Source: Roseibium sp. (GTDB lineage Bacteria > Pseudomonadota > Alphaproteobacteria > Rhizobiales > Stappiaceae). From it: a stretch of DNA of 64,000 bases. The position numbers were made by a program, and so were the translations under genes. The stretch lies in NCBI GenBank assembly GCA_017643215.1, contig JAEPNV010000007.1:186001-250000 (forward strand), read 5' to 3'. Positions 37,139 to 46,151 of this stretch are shown in pieces. The notes under the pieces were generated by a model. The model did no database searches. It had not been told where the DNA came from and saw only the letters and a program-made list of their open reading frames with translations. Every line of letters starts with the position of its first letter. The first letter of the stretch is position 1.

Positions 37139-37801
37139 CTAACCTCGAGCGGCAGCCGCCTCGGCAGCGGTTCCATAACTCGGCATGTCCGCGGACCGCT
37201 CGCCGGACGCGGCCAGCAGCGTGTCTCGAACAAACGCGATATGCGCCGTTTCCTCTATAATTTCAGCAAGATACTGAGCTTCCATCAGCGTCTTACCAAC
37301 CCCGATCGTCCCGTGATTGGCCAGAACTGCGGCGCGCACCGAGCGGTCCTTGAAGACAGGGCTAATTTCAATTTCCGTTTGCGGCCCGCCGTTTTCCGAC
37401 AGCGGAATGAGTGGCATCCGGCCGATTTTCTCGATCGTTTGAACCGTCAGGCACGGGATTTCCCGTCCGGCACTCGCGTATCCGGTCGCCCAAGGGCTGT
37501 GACAATGCACGATCGCCTTGATGTCGCCGCGGATCCGGTAGAGATCCAGATGAAAATCGAGATCCTTCGACGGCTTGAATGGTGATGGCTCGATCGTCCC
37601 GTCCAAATGCACAATCTGCAAGTTGTCGCGCGTGCATTCGGCAAATCCGACACCGGACGGCTTGATCACGATCGCGTCCGCCGATGACAGGCGCACAGAC
37701 AGGTTTCCGCCCGCATTCGTTTGCAGCTTCAGATCAAAACACCGGCGCGCGGTTGCGATCAGCGCGTCCTTTTTGGCTTCAATATCACTCGGGTCAAGCA
37801 T
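37139..37801 (-). CDS. Class II aldolase/adducin family protein
   Basis: Zinc-dependent aldolase or epimerase of the fuculose-phosphate aldolase type. The 220-residue protein has the N-terminal GGNLSVR substrate loop, IKPSGVGF, the zinc-ligand pair in AIVHCHSPWATGYA (HxH) and the downstream ANHGTIGVG with the third His. The catalytic Glu expected in this family is probably in the IPLSENGGPQTE region. The ATG at 37801 is chosen because the frame upstream is unrelated. It overlaps the UPF0261 gene by 8 bp and ends the leftward operon, right beside repeat copy A. The substrate is unknown. Confidence 0.85.
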   Translation of the reverse strand: MLDPSDIEAKKDALIATARRCFDLKLQTNAGGNLSVRLSSADAIVIKPSGVGFAECTRDNLQIVHLDGTIEPSPFKPSKDLDFHLDLYRIRGDIKAIVHCHSPWATGYASAGREIPCLTVQTIEKIGRMPLIPLSENGGPQTEIEISPVFKDRSVRAAVLANHGTIGVGKTLMEAQYLAEIIEETAHIAFVRDTLLAASGERSADMPSYGTAAEAAAARG

Positions 37802-38960
37802 GGGCGCGGTCCTTGATGGCAGCGGAGGCGCTGTCGAGCGCCGCCAGGATTGCAGTCGTGGTCGCCGGCGCGCTGATATGCGCGTCCACGGTTTCGACGG
37901 TGACATGGGGCGCCGCGATCCGGCGCGCGGTCGACAGAAATATCCCGCGCAGATCGGGATCCTCGATGGCACCACCTGGCGCATCCTGATGGGAAAAGCC
38001 GCCCATCGGCACGATGAGATGCGGGCGGCCGGGCGCTTTGTTCAAGGCCGTGACCAGCGCTTCAGCGACACCCGCCATTTCGTCCTCGCGCAGCTTCACA
38101 TGGGTGAAGTAGCTCGAATGGCGGTAGTGCGGGCGCTCCAGAAAGGCCGGCGGAACGAGGTCGATCTGTCCAAGACCGATGAAGTTTAGCCCGCCGGGCA
38201 GGACGACCTGCGGCAATCCCGCATCGGTCGCCGCAAGAAACCGGGCCGGCATGTCCGCATGGCTGCCGGCGATCAAAAGCCGGGTCAGTTCATGGGTCGT
38301 GAGATCGACAACGGAGCGGAACGCGCCCCGCGCAATGAAACGGGCATAGGCCGCACCGCCGTAGCCGTTGGCGTGAAAAACCGTCGCTTCCTGGCCGCGG
38401 TCCTTCAAGCTGACGATCAGCCGGCCAACCGCCGCCTCCGTCGCCCCTAGCGCGGTTATGCCAACCGACGGCACCTCGACGCACGCGCCTTCCTTGCGCC
38501 TTGACCGGCACAGGCCGGCCGTCATGGCCGCGGCATTTTCAAGCACTTGGCGCAAGGTCGCGTTCAGTCCGCAGATATCGGCGAGCGTGGGAACCAAAAC
38601 AATGGAGTTGTCCGCAACGGCCATGCGCGGGTCGAACGGCAGCGTGGTGATCAAAAGCTTCGGAAACGTGATGGGCATCGCCCCCATCGCCCGCATGATG
38701 ATCTCGCCGCCCGTGCCGCCGCCAAGGCCAACGAGACAGTCAACGGACGAAAGCCGCGCCTTCATCTCCTCGACCGCCCGCGCGGCGGTCGAGTTCATCG
38801 CCTCGATTTTTGACCGCCCGTCCCACACATCGCCGTGAGACCACAGCGACAGGTCCACCAGTTCGTTTTCAATCCCGTGGTCGTCCAAACAGGTTCTGAG
38901 AAACCGGATCTCGTCCGCTTTGGTTTCGAGCGTGGACAGCACGAGCACCCGGTTCGACAT
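37794..38960 (-). CDS. Tm-1-like / UPF0261 family protein
   Basis: Protein of the UPF0261 (Tm-1-like ATP-binding) family, whose members accompany sugar-acid or aromatic catabolic genes but lack a settled reaction. The 388-residue protein starts RVLVLSTLETKADEIRFLR and has the glycine-rich LVGLGGGTGGEII, the middle GITALGATEAAV and late PGGLNFIGLGQIDLVP, FTHVKLREDEM and PMGGFSHQD motifs of the family. The likely ribosome-binding AAGGGG lies inside repeat copy B. Because the aldolase overlaps it, the two probably act together. Confidence 0.85.
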   Translation of the reverse strand: MSNRVLVLSTLETKADEIRFLRTCLDDHGIENELVDLSLWSHGDVWDGRSKIEAMNSTAARAVEEMKARLSSVDCLVGLGGGTGGEIIMRAMGAMPITFPKLLITTLPFDPRMAVADNSIVLVPTLADICGLNATLRQVLENAAAMTAGLCRSRRKEGACVEVPSVGITALGATEAAVGRLIVSLKDRGQEATVFHANGYGGAAYARFIARGAFRSVVDLTTHELTRLLIAGSHADMPARFLAATDAGLPQVVLPGGLNFIGLGQIDLVPPAFLERPHYRHSSYFTHVKLREDEMAGVAEALVTALNKAPGRPHLIVPMGGFSHQDAPGGAIEDPDLRGIFLSTARRIAAPHVTVETVDAHISAPATTTAILAALDSASAAIKDRAHA

Positions 38961-38962
38961 CG

Positions 38963-39236
38963 CCTAGGCCCCTTGGACGCATTGGAGATGCAATTCGCCG
39001 GGAAACGCATCGGACAAGATCACGGACATTCGGCGCAAGTGATGCGCGCCGATCATCAAGGCGGATTTGCGCCGGGTTTGGGCGATACGGGCCCGGCTCT
39101 TCGGGTGAGACGCGAGGAGTCGATCTTCCAAGAAACGCCCCTTGAGCGCATGGCCGATACCCGCCGCGTGCCCTTTCCCGCCATCTCTTGCCCCTTGTCT
39201 CACGAAATACGTCTCCAATGCGTCCAAAGGGCCTAG
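38963..39236. repeat. Spacer bounded by inverted copies B and C of a 37-bp repeat
   Basis: Copy B (38963-38999) and the reverse complement of copy C (39200-39236) share CTAGGCCC, TTGGACGCATTGGAGA and TTCG with about 5 differences; copy A at 37094-37130 shares most of the same bases. Copy C contains the stop codon of the upstream permease gene and copy B a likely ribosome-binding site for the UPF0261 gene. The approximately 200 bp between keep an open frame on the minus strand (38964-39227) with no normal start codon. It looks like a small non-autonomous element. Confidence 0.6.
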
Positions 39237-40105
39237 CCTTTCACCGCGCCGGCGGTCATGCCGGTGATGATTTGGCGGCTGGCGATGAAGGTGAAGATGA
39301 TCGGCGGGATCGCCAGCAGCGTGCCCGTCGCCATGATCACCCCCCAGTCGATATCGTATTCGGTCAGAGAGTTGACGATCGTGACCGGTACGGTGCGCGA
39401 CGAGCGGTCCGACAGGGCATTGGCGAGCAAGAACTCGTTCCAGGCGATGCGGAACGTGAAAATGGCCGCCGCTGCGAGCCCTGGCTTGATGACCGGCAGA
39501 ACCACGAGAAAGAACGTCTGCAAAGGTCCGGCGCCATCCATGCGCGCGGCTTCCTCAAGCTGGATCGGCACTTGCACGATAAAACTCTGAAGGATCCAGA
39601 TAACGAACGGCAGGTTCATCGCCACATAAACAAGAATGATGCCGGACCGTGTGCCGTCGATGCCAAACTGAAACGTCCAGATGCCGAACACAGGCACCAG
39701 CAGGACGGCCGGCGGCACCATGCGCATCAGCAATGTGGTCATGGACATGGCATCGCGGCCCAGAAAGCGGAACCTGACCAGCGCATAGGCCGCCATACAT
39801 CCGATCACAAGCGTGATCGCGGTGGACACAATGGCAATGATCAGGGAGTTGACCAGCGCCCGCCCAAATGTCGGATCGCAGTAGTCGACATGGGCCGGCT
39901 CATACCAAAGCATGTTGCAGAGCGCCGTTTCATAGTTCTGAACGGTCGGCACGAACAACAAACCGGCCGTCTCCGACATGATGTCGACATTGAGCTTCAA
40001 CGACGTGATGATCATCACTGCGATCGGACCGGCGGACATGAGAATGAGCGCCACAAGCAGGGCGTAGAACGCCGGGTTGGGGCGCTTGTCCAGACCAACG
40101 CTCAT
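39233..40105 (-). CDS. Carbohydrate ABC transporter permease (MalG type)
   Basis: Second membrane subunit of a CUT1-family sugar or polyol importer. The 290-residue protein has six hydrophobic segments and the ATPase-contact EAA loop EEAARMDGAGPLQTFFLVVLP. It overlaps the first permease by 4 bp. Its stop codon lies within repeat copy C. The substrate is not evident from sequence. Confidence 0.92.
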   Translation of the reverse strand: MSVGLDKRPNPAFYALLVALILMSAGPIAVMIITSLKLNVDIMSETAGLLFVPTVQNYETALCNMLWYEPAHVDYCDPTFGRALVNSLIIAIVSTAITLVIGCMAAYALVRFRFLGRDAMSMTTLLMRMVPPAVLLVPVFGIWTFQFGIDGTRSGIILVYVAMNLPFVIWILQSFIVQVPIQLEEAARMDGAGPLQTFFLVVLPVIKPGLAAAAIFTFRIAWNEFLLANALSDRSSRTVPVTIVNSLTEYDIDWGVIMATGTLLAIPPIIFTFIASRQIITGMTAGAVKG

Positions 40106-41037
40106 GCTCCCTCCTCCTTGGCAGCCGCGGCGGCCGCCGCCTTGCGCAATCGCACCGCCCGGGCCTCGATCACCTTATTGTAGAAGTACATGCCCAGCGT
40201 GAGCACCATCAAAAGGATCAGCAGATAATTCGCCATTGCCGCCGCATAGCCGAGTTCGCGGAACTCGGAGGCCGTGCGGGAAATGCGAAGTGCGAGAATT
40301 TCCGTCGACAGGCCCGGGCCACCGTTGGTCAGCACCAGGATCACCTCAAGGACCTTGAAGGCATCGATCAGGCGCAGCAGACCGGTGACGACCAGGACCG
40401 GCATCATTAGCGGCAATTTAATGTGCCAGATCTGTTGCCAGCCCGACGCCCCATCGATGCGCGACGCCTCAAGGGCCGACTGCGGCAGGGACTGAAGCGC
40501 GGCCAGTGACAGAATGAATATGAACGGCGTCCACTGCCACACATCTGCGATGACGACACTGGCGAACGCCCAATCCCCATCCGACAGCCACGGGACCGGA
40601 GAAACGCCGATATCGGCCAGGGTCCGGTTAAACAGGCCGACCGTCGGATGGTACATGTACCGCCATACCAGACCGACTACGATCGGCGCGATCATCATCG
40701 GAAGTATGAAGATGGTGCGCAGGACGGACATGCCGCGCAGTTTCCGGTCGAGGATCAACGCCAGGCCGACACCGATCACCATTTCCGCGCCGACGACGAG
40801 GGCCGCGAATTTCAAAGTGACCCAAAAGCTCTCGTGAAAGCTCTCATCCGACAGGAGATTGATGTAGTTGCGCAGGCCGATCCAGTCGGCCTCGCCAATC
40901 CTCTGACTGGGATTCCAGTCCAGGAAACTGGCGTAAATCATGTAACAAACGGGATAGAGCAAAGCGATCGCCATGACCGCGGCGGCCGGGGCCAGGAAAA
41001 CATACGGCGTGAGGCGACTGGCGCGTTGAATACTCAT
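40102..41037 (-). CDS. Carbohydrate ABC transporter permease (MalF type)
   Basis: First membrane subunit of the importer. The 311-residue protein has six hydrophobic segments, starting with YVFLAPAAAVMAIALLYP, and an EAA loop SALEASRIDGASGWQQIWHIKLP. The C-terminal tail is rich in Ala and basic residues. It lies 72 bp after the binding-protein gene. Confidence 0.92.
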   Translation of the reverse strand: MSIQRASRLTPYVFLAPAAAVMAIALLYPVCYMIYASFLDWNPSQRIGEADWIGLRNYINLLSDESFHESFWVTLKFAALVVGAEMVIGVGLALILDRKLRGMSVLRTIFILPMMIAPIVVGLVWRYMYHPTVGLFNRTLADIGVSPVPWLSDGDWAFASVVIADVWQWTPFIFILSLAALQSLPQSALEASRIDGASGWQQIWHIKLPLMMPVLVVTGLLRLIDAFKVLEVILVLTNGGPGLSTEILALRISRTASEFRELGYAAAMANYLLILLMVLTLGMYFYNKVIEARAVRLRKAAAAAAAKEEGA

Positions 41038-41109
41038 GATCGGACCGCAGCTTTGTCCAGAGCGAAGAAAAAGCGGGCCGGAGCAAAGCCCCGACCCGCC
41101 CCGGGAGGA

Positions 41110-42441
41110 TTACTGCCAGGTGTAGTAACCGGCTTCATCCATGATCGCGCGGGCGCGGTCCGCCACACCGTTCAAAGCTTCCTGCGGATCAAGTCCTTCG
41201 GTCAGCACCTTGGACATGGTGGTCCCGATGTCGGCGTTGATTTTTCCCCAGGTCGGAATGATCGGCCGCCAGTCCGGATCGGCGTATTTGAGCGCCTCGC
41301 CGAAGGTTGCCGAATAGGGATACTTCTCGTTCAGTCCGGCATCCTGATAGGTGGAGAACCGCGACGGGTTGCCGCCAGCCATGGCCACGAGAAGGTCACC
41401 TTTCTTGGACGTCAGCCACTGCATCAGCAAGAAGGCCGCTTCCTTGTTTTGCGCGTTTTTCGGGATGGCGATCCCGAACCCGCCGGTCTGCGAACCCCGG
41501 CGCACGCCCATGGGATGGAGCGCATAGCCGACCTTGCCCGCGACTGTGGACTGGGAGGGGTCTTCGAACCCGGCCGCGAAGGCGATGGAGTCCATGAACA
41601 TAGCCGCCTTGCCCTGTTTGAATGCGGCGGCGGCTTCCGCCGGGCCAAACGTCGTCCCGCCTTCCGGTCCGCAATCGACGATCGTCTTCAGCGCATTGGC
41701 GGCCGCAACGCCGGCCTCGTTGTTGATGATCGGGTTCCAATTGTCGTCGAACACACGGCCGCCGAGCGGAGCTAGGTGCAACAGGAACGCGTGGCTGGCC
41801 TGGTGGCCCGAGGCGGCGCGGGACGCCATTCCGCCCATGCCCGGCTCAACCTCCGGGATTTTGCAGGTCGCTTCCAGAAGCTGATCATAGTTTTCCGGAA
41901 CCGCGATGCCGTGCTTTTCGAAAACATCCTTGCGATAGGCCAGAACCGAGGTTTCGGAGCCGAACGGAATGCCATAAGCCGAGCCGAGCTGGCCGGGCAG
42001 ATAGCCCTTTTTGCCGCCGGCGATGCCGATGTTCTCAACATATCCGCTGATGAGATCCGACTGGTCGTAGTTGGGATCCGCCAGCTTCGGATTCATGAAG
42101 TATTGCGCAAGGTTCTCAAGCTGGTCGGCGTAGATGTAATCCGCCTTGGAAAACACGACATACGCGATCATGTCGTAGTCGCCTTCGCGCTTCGTCAATT
42201 CCAGGGTCTGGCGCTCGCGCATTTTGAGGTATTGCAGCTGATCGACCTCGACGCGAATTCCGGTTTCTTCGGTGAACGCCGGCAGCGCTTTCATCATCGC
42301 ATTATAGTGCGGATGGGCCGGGACGTTGATGACGATCGTTTGGCCGCGATAGGGTTCGTAGGGATCGGCATGGGCCGTGCTCCCGATCGCGGCGACGCTG
42401 GCCAAGGCCGCGGCGGCAAGCGTTGATTTCAAATACTTCAT
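41110..42441 (-). CDS. ABC transporter, family 1 extracellular binding protein
   Basis: Periplasmic receptor for the importer. The 443-residue protein starts with a signal peptide (1-24, ending STAHA) and has the family 1 fold elements (LPAFTEETGIRVEVDQ, GSAYGIPFGSETSVLAYRKDVFEKHGI, GGFGIAIPKNAQNKEAAFLLMQWLTS). GGGAGGAG lies before the ATG at 42441; longer frames overlap the ATPase gene. Family 1 receptors bind sugars and polyols, consistent with the kinase and aldolase genes nearby. Confidence 0.92.
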   Translation of the reverse strand: MKYLKSTLAAAALASVAAIGSTAHADPYEPYRGQTIVINVPAHPHYNAMMKALPAFTEETGIRVEVDQLQYLKMRERQTLELTKREGDYDMIAYVVFSKADYIYADQLENLAQYFMNPKLADPNYDQSDLISGYVENIGIAGGKKGYLPGQLGSAYGIPFGSETSVLAYRKDVFEKHGIAVPENYDQLLEATCKIPEVEPGMGGMASRAASGHQASHAFLLHLAPLGGRVFDDNWNPIINNEAGVAAANALKTIVDCGPEGGTTFGPAEAAAAFKQGKAAMFMDSIAFAAGFEDPSQSTVAGKVGYALHPMGVRRGSQTGGFGIAIPKNAQNKEAAFLLMQWLTSKKGDLLVAMAGGNPSRFSTYQDAGLNEKYPYSATFGEALKYADPDWRPIIPTWGKINADIGTTMSKVLTEGLDPQEALNGVADRARAIMDEAGYYTWQ

Positions 42442-42503
42442 TTGGAACTCCTCCCTTGGTTCGTTCGTAGTCCGGATTGGCCGACCGGGCGGGCTGGTTT
42501 GGA

Positions 42504-43580
42504 TCAAAGCGCAGCCTCTGTTTCGGGGTCGAACAGATGAATGGTGTCGGGATTGAGCGAAAAGCGCAGTTGCTCGCCCGCCCGGACGGGCTTTAGAGCG
42601 CTGACTTCGACGTGAACCGGCCGGCCGCATAGCTCCGAGGTCAAGACCGATTGCGCGCCGATATATTCAGAAAGCGCGATTTGCAGGTCGATCGATCCCG
42701 CGTCATCGCGAATGAAGTGGGATGGCCGGACGCCGAGGATGATCGATCGGCTTTTATGATTTGCAAGGCGCGCAGCGACGGCATTGCTCAAGGCAAGCTG
42801 GAGATCGGACCCGACCAGCGTGATCCGGCCGTTTTCATCCCCGACCTCCACAGGCAGGAAGTTCATGGGCGGGGAGCCGATGAAGCCGGCCACGAACATG
42901 TTCTGTGGCTGACCGTACAGGTCCTCCGGCGATCCCGCCTGCATGATCTTGCCTTGGCGCATGACCACGATCCGGTCGCCAAGCGTCATCGCCTCGATCT
43001 GATCATGCGTGACGTAGATCATGTTTTTGCGGATGCGCTGGCGCATCAGCGCCAGTTCCGCCCGCATTTGACCGCGCAACTTCGCGTCGAGGTTCGACAG
43101 CGGCTCATCGAACAAGAAGGTGGATGCATCGCGCACAAGCGCGCGGCCCATCGCCACGCGCTGACGCTGTCCGCCAGACAATTCACCGGGCTTGCGGTCG
43201 AGATAGGGCGAAAGATCGAGCATGGCGGCGACCTTTTTGACCCGGTCATCGATTTCCGCTTTCGGATACCGGGCCAACCGCAGCGCAAAGGACATGTTGC
43301 GCGCGACATTCATGTGCGGATAAAGCGCATAGTCTTGGAAGACCATTGCCAGATCGCGGTCTTTCGGCTCCAATTGGGAGACATCCTTGCCGTCGATCAG
43401 GATCGCCCCGCCACTGACGGTTTCCAGACCCGCGATCATCCGCAAGGTTGTGGACTTGCCGCATCCAGACGGCCCGACAAGGACAGTGAACTCTGAATCC
43501 TCCATCTGAAGGTTCAGGTCTTCGATCACCGTCACATGTCCATAGGCCTTCTTCAGACCGTCCAGCCGGATCTCGGGCAT
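42504..43580 (-). CDS. Carbohydrate ABC transporter ATPase (UgpC/MalK type)
   Basis: ATPase of the CUT1 importer. The 358-residue protein has Walker A GPSGCGKST (36-44), the Q-loop MVFQDYALYPHM, signature LSGGQRQRVAMGRALV, Walker B FLFDEPLSNLD, switch VTHDQIEAM and a C-terminal TOBE regulatory domain (about 240-358). The ATG at 43580 has GGGAGG 9 bases upstream; a start at 43601 is less likely. It is the first gene of the leftward operon behind the operator pair at 43631-43660. Confidence 0.94.
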   Translation of the reverse strand: MPEIRLDGLKKAYGHVTVIEDLNLQMEDSEFTVLVGPSGCGKSTTLRMIAGLETVSGGAILIDGKDVSQLEPKDRDLAMVFQDYALYPHMNVARNMSFALRLARYPKAEIDDRVKKVAAMLDLSPYLDRKPGELSGGQRQRVAMGRALVRDASTFLFDEPLSNLDAKLRGQMRAELALMRQRIRKNMIYVTHDQIEAMTLGDRIVVMRQGKIMQAGSPEDLYGQPQNMFVAGFIGSPPMNFLPVEVGDENGRITLVGSDLQLALSNAVAARLANHKSRSIILGVRPSHFIRDDAGSIDLQIALSEYIGAQSVLTSELCGRPVHVEVSALKPVRAGEQLRFSLNPDTIHLFDPETEAAL

Positions 43581-43627
43581 AAAGGGCGCCTCCCAACGCA
43601 TGTGCCGCTTTCTTTAAACAAACTCAT

Positions 43628-43660
43628 ATTTTGCATGCAAAATCAATAAAAATTATGCAA
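43628..43660. promoter_or_regulatory. Paired GntR-type operators before the ABC operon
   Basis: A perfect 16-base palindrome ATTTTGCATGCAAAAT (43628-43643) has core TTGCATGCAA at 43631-43640. A weaker copy (AATTATGCAA) starts at 43651, exactly 20 bp on. Both lie between the divergent ATPase and GntR genes. The core matches the sites at 44380-44409 and fits the TTGT-N-ACAA-like sites of FCD-type GntR regulators. Confidence 0.7.
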
Positions 43661-43716
43661 AATATCAAATGCGCGTTGTGATATACCCGATGACGCCCCA
43701 TGAAAGGACAAAAACC

Positions 43717-44367
43717 ATGAGCGAAAAGACCGGTGGACCGTCAATGACCGAACGCCTTGAGGCGGCGCTTGTGGAAGAAATCGCGACCGGACAGATCGCG
43801 CCGGGCGAGCGGCTGGATGAAAGCGTTCTGGCGCAACGCTTTGGCATGTCGCGCACACCCGTCCGCGAAGCCCTCAACCGGCTGGTCGCCCAGGGCATTC
43901 TCGTGCCCGGGGAAAAACGCGGCGTGCGGGTGGCGGAATACACCCACGAGGAATTGGCGCAGATCTTCGAGGCCATGCATGAAATTGAGGCCGTTTGCGC
44001 ACAATTGGCCGCAAAACGGCTGTCGCTCCTGTCCAGGGCGCGCATTGAAACCGCACAGGCCGGATGCCTGGCCGCCGCCGAACAAGGCGACATACCGGCC
44101 TATCTGCGCGCCAATGAGGCGCTTCACATGGCGATTTACGACGCCACGGAGAATCCCTTCATCAAGCAGATGGCGACCGAATTCCGGCGGCGAACCGGCC
44201 CCTTCCGCGCCAAGAAATTCCGCACCAAGGCGGATCTGATTGCCTCGGCCCAGAGCCACATGCCGCTGATCGAGAAAATCTTCTCCACCGATTCCCACGG
44301 CGCCGACGCGATCATGCGCTCGCACATGACCGAATCCTTCCTCCAGGTTCTGGCCGCGAACGGTTGA
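43717..44367 (+). CDS. GntR-family transcriptional regulator (FCD type)
   Basis: Likely repressor of both arms of this catabolic locus. The 216-residue protein has an N-terminal winged helix-turn-helix (about 10-80; LAQRFGMSRTPVREALNRLVAQG) and a C-terminal all-helical FCD ligand-binding domain (about 90-210) with the metal-binding type residues (EALHMAIYDAT, AQSHMPLIE, RSHMTESF). The ATG at 43717 has AAAGGAC upstream; earlier starts at 43669 or 43690 are possible. FCD regulators commonly bind sugar acids or their metabolites. Confidence 0.9.
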   Translation: MSEKTGGPSMTERLEAALVEEIATGQIAPGERLDESVLAQRFGMSRTPVREALNRLVAQGILVPGEKRGVRVAEYTHEELAQIFEAMHEIEAVCAQLAAKRLSLLSRARIETAQAGCLAAAEQGDIPAYLRANEALHMAIYDATENPFIKQMATEFRRRTGPFRAKKFRTKADLIASAQSHMPLIEKIFSTDSHGADAIMRSHMTESFLQVLAANG

Positions 44368-44379
44368 TCGTGTGTTTTT

Positions 44380-44409
44380 TTGTAGACAAAAATTGATTTT
44401 TGTATGCAA
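44380..44409. promoter_or_regulatory. Paired GntR-type operators before the MBL gene
   Basis: TTGTAGACAA (44380-44389) and TTGTATGCAA (44400-44409) share the core with the site at 43631-43640. Their starts are exactly 20 bp apart, two helical turns, the same spacing as at the other promoter. They lie 28 bp before the MBL start. Confidence 0.7.
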
Positions 44410-44437
44410 ATACGGCGAAACATAATCGGAGGATACG

Positions 44438-45307
44438 ATGGGCATCGCCGAAACAAAGATCTACCCGATCAACACCGGTTGGCTGGAGGCCGACCTCGGC
44501 ACCTATATTTTCTGGAAAGGGCCAGCGGGGAAGAAGATCTGGAATCCGGTCTATTGCTATTACGTCGACACGGGCGAGCACAAGCTACTCGTCGATACCG
44601 GCCTGTGTGATGAGGAGCGGGCGACCAGATACCATCACAAGTGCGAAAAGCGCGGCTGCACCGAGGTCCATATCCATCTGAAGGAAAAACTCGGCGTCGA
44701 TCCCGACGACATCGATGCCATCGTCTTCACCCATCTGCACTGGGACCATGTGCAGAACATGAAGGAATTCAAGAACGCACGCTACATCGCGCCGAAGGCC
44801 GAAATCGAGATGGCCTACAATCCGCTGCCGCTTTACTATCGCACTTATGAGTGCGGGATTCTTGGGATTGAACCAGCCTATGCCGGCTGCGTCTTCGAGG
44901 TCGTCGAGGACGAATGCGAGGTGCTGCCAGGCATCACGATGTTCCACACGCCCGGCCATTCGGTCGGCCATATGGGTGTAACGGTTGCCACAACAGCGGG
45001 CGATATCGTGATTTGCGGCGATGCCATTTTTCAAGCGCGCAATCTTGAACCCAACGAGGAAGAAAAGTGGCGCTATTGGGTCCCGGCCCGTTTCGTGAAT
45101 TCGGTTGAGGGCTGGAAGTCCGTTGAGGAGATTGACAAGCGCGCCGACTATATCCTGCCGTGCCACGACGAAGCCTGCGGCGACCACGAAGTCTACCCGT
45201 ATCCGGGCATGCCGCTCCGCCAGCGCCGCAAGCACATTCCCGGCTACGCGTTTTACTTCGGCGACATGCCGGCGGGCGCGGCAAGCGCATTGAAAAGGAG
45301 CGGCTGA
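44438..45307 (+). CDS. MBL-fold hydrolase, N-acyl homoserine lactonase-like
   Basis: Metallo-beta-lactamase-fold hydrolase resembling lactonases. The 289-residue protein has the dinuclear metal motif HLHWDH (His99, His101, Asp103, His104), the downstream His in FHTPGHSVGH, the Asp in VICGDAIFQ, and a late His in LPCHDEACGDH. In a sugar operon a role opening a sugar lactone is plausible; quorum quenching is the usual database label. It heads the rightward operon. Confidence 0.85.
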   Translation: MGIAETKIYPINTGWLEADLGTYIFWKGPAGKKIWNPVYCYYVDTGEHKLLVDTGLCDEERATRYHHKCEKRGCTEVHIHLKEKLGVDPDDIDAIVFTHLHWDHVQNMKEFKNARYIAPKAEIEMAYNPLPLYYRTYECGILGIEPAYAGCVFEVVEDECEVLPGITMFHTPGHSVGHMGVTVATTAGDIVICGDAIFQARNLEPNEEEKWRYWVPARFVNSVEGWKSVEEIDKRADYILPCHDEACGDHEVYPYPGMPLRQRRKHIPGYAFYFGDMPAGAASALKRSG

Positions 45308-45315
45308 ACGCGCCG

Positions 45316-46149
45316 ATGCCGGAAGCACTCAGATCGTTGACAGACATCGCGGATCGGTACGAGGCGATCGTTTTCGACCAGTGGGGCGTTTTGCACAACG
45401 GGACGGCCGCCTATCCGGGCGTGCCGGATGTGCTGCGCGAGTTGATCCGCACCGGCCACCGTTTGGCGGTTCTGTCCAATTCCGGCAAACGCGCCGATGT
45501 GAATGCGTCACGGATCCGGGGGCTTGGCTTCGCGCAGGTTGATTTTGAAACGGTCATGACATCCGGCGAGGCGTTCTGGCAGGACATCTCCGATCAAATC
45601 GTGTCCTATGACCGCCTCTATCCGGTCGAAGCGTCGAACGGTGATGCTGAACGATGGGCCTCCGGACTTGATCTCGTATTCGCCGGTTTGGAGGATGCCG
45701 AGGCGATCCTGCTGATGGGTGTGCCGGAAGGCACCGACGGGTCCGACGCCGCCGCCGCGTTGCGCGTGGCCCGGGGCCGAAACCTGCCGCTCGTGTGCAC
45801 CAATCCAGACCGCGTCTCGCCGCGCGCGGACGGTCAAACGCAGATTTCGCCCGGAACCCTTGCCCGTGACTACGCGACGGCGGGCGGCACAGTCACGTAT
45901 TACGGAAAACCGCATCGCGCGATTTTTGATACGCTCGCACGAACGCTTGATCTTCCGCCGGACCGGATCCTCATGGTCGGCGACAGCCTGGAACATGACA
46001 TCACCGGCGCCGCGTCGGCGGGCTGGTCCAGCGTGTTCGTGACCGGCGGGCTGGGCTTTGGCCGCATCCGCGACGCGAACGCCATCGCCGTGGAGGCCGG
46101 GCGCCTCGGCGGACCGTTGCCCGATTTTTTCATACCAATCGTGAGGTAG
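45316..46149 (+). CDS. HAD-superfamily IIA protein with DQWGV motif
   Basis: Haloacid-dehalogenase-fold protein of the IIA subclass. The 277-residue protein starts AIVFDQWGVLHNG near residue 17, so the nucleophile Asp21 is present, but the usual second Asp of the DxD motif is Trp. It keeps LSNSGKR (motif II), GKPHRAIF (motif III Lys) and ILMVGDSLEHDITGA (motif IV). Known alphaproteobacterial IIA proteins share the DxWG form. Phosphatase activity is uncertain. The ATG at 45316 is 8 bp past the MBL stop. Confidence 0.82.
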   Translation: MPEALRSLTDIADRYEAIVFDQWGVLHNGTAAYPGVPDVLRELIRTGHRLAVLSNSGKRADVNASRIRGLGFAQVDFETVMTSGEAFWQDISDQIVSYDRLYPVEASNGDAERWASGLDLVFAGLEDAEAILLMGVPEGTDGSDAAAALRVARGRNLPLVCTNPDRVSPRADGQTQISPGTLARDYATAGGTVTYYGKPHRAIFDTLARTLDLPPDRILMVGDSLEHDITGAASAGWSSVFVTGGLGFGRIRDANAIAVEAGRLGGPLPDFFIPIVR

Positions 46150-46151
46150 TG

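Noticed and set aside
38964..39227. 87-codon minus-strand frame between repeat copies B and C
   Set aside because: It can only start with TTG inside a repeat and ends inside the other repeat. The middle reads protein-like, but no start or ribosome-binding site supports it; described as part of the repeat element.
39188..40183. Plus-strand frame antisense to the MalG-type permease
   Set aside because: Low-complexity charged sequence without domains; the minus-strand permease is clear.
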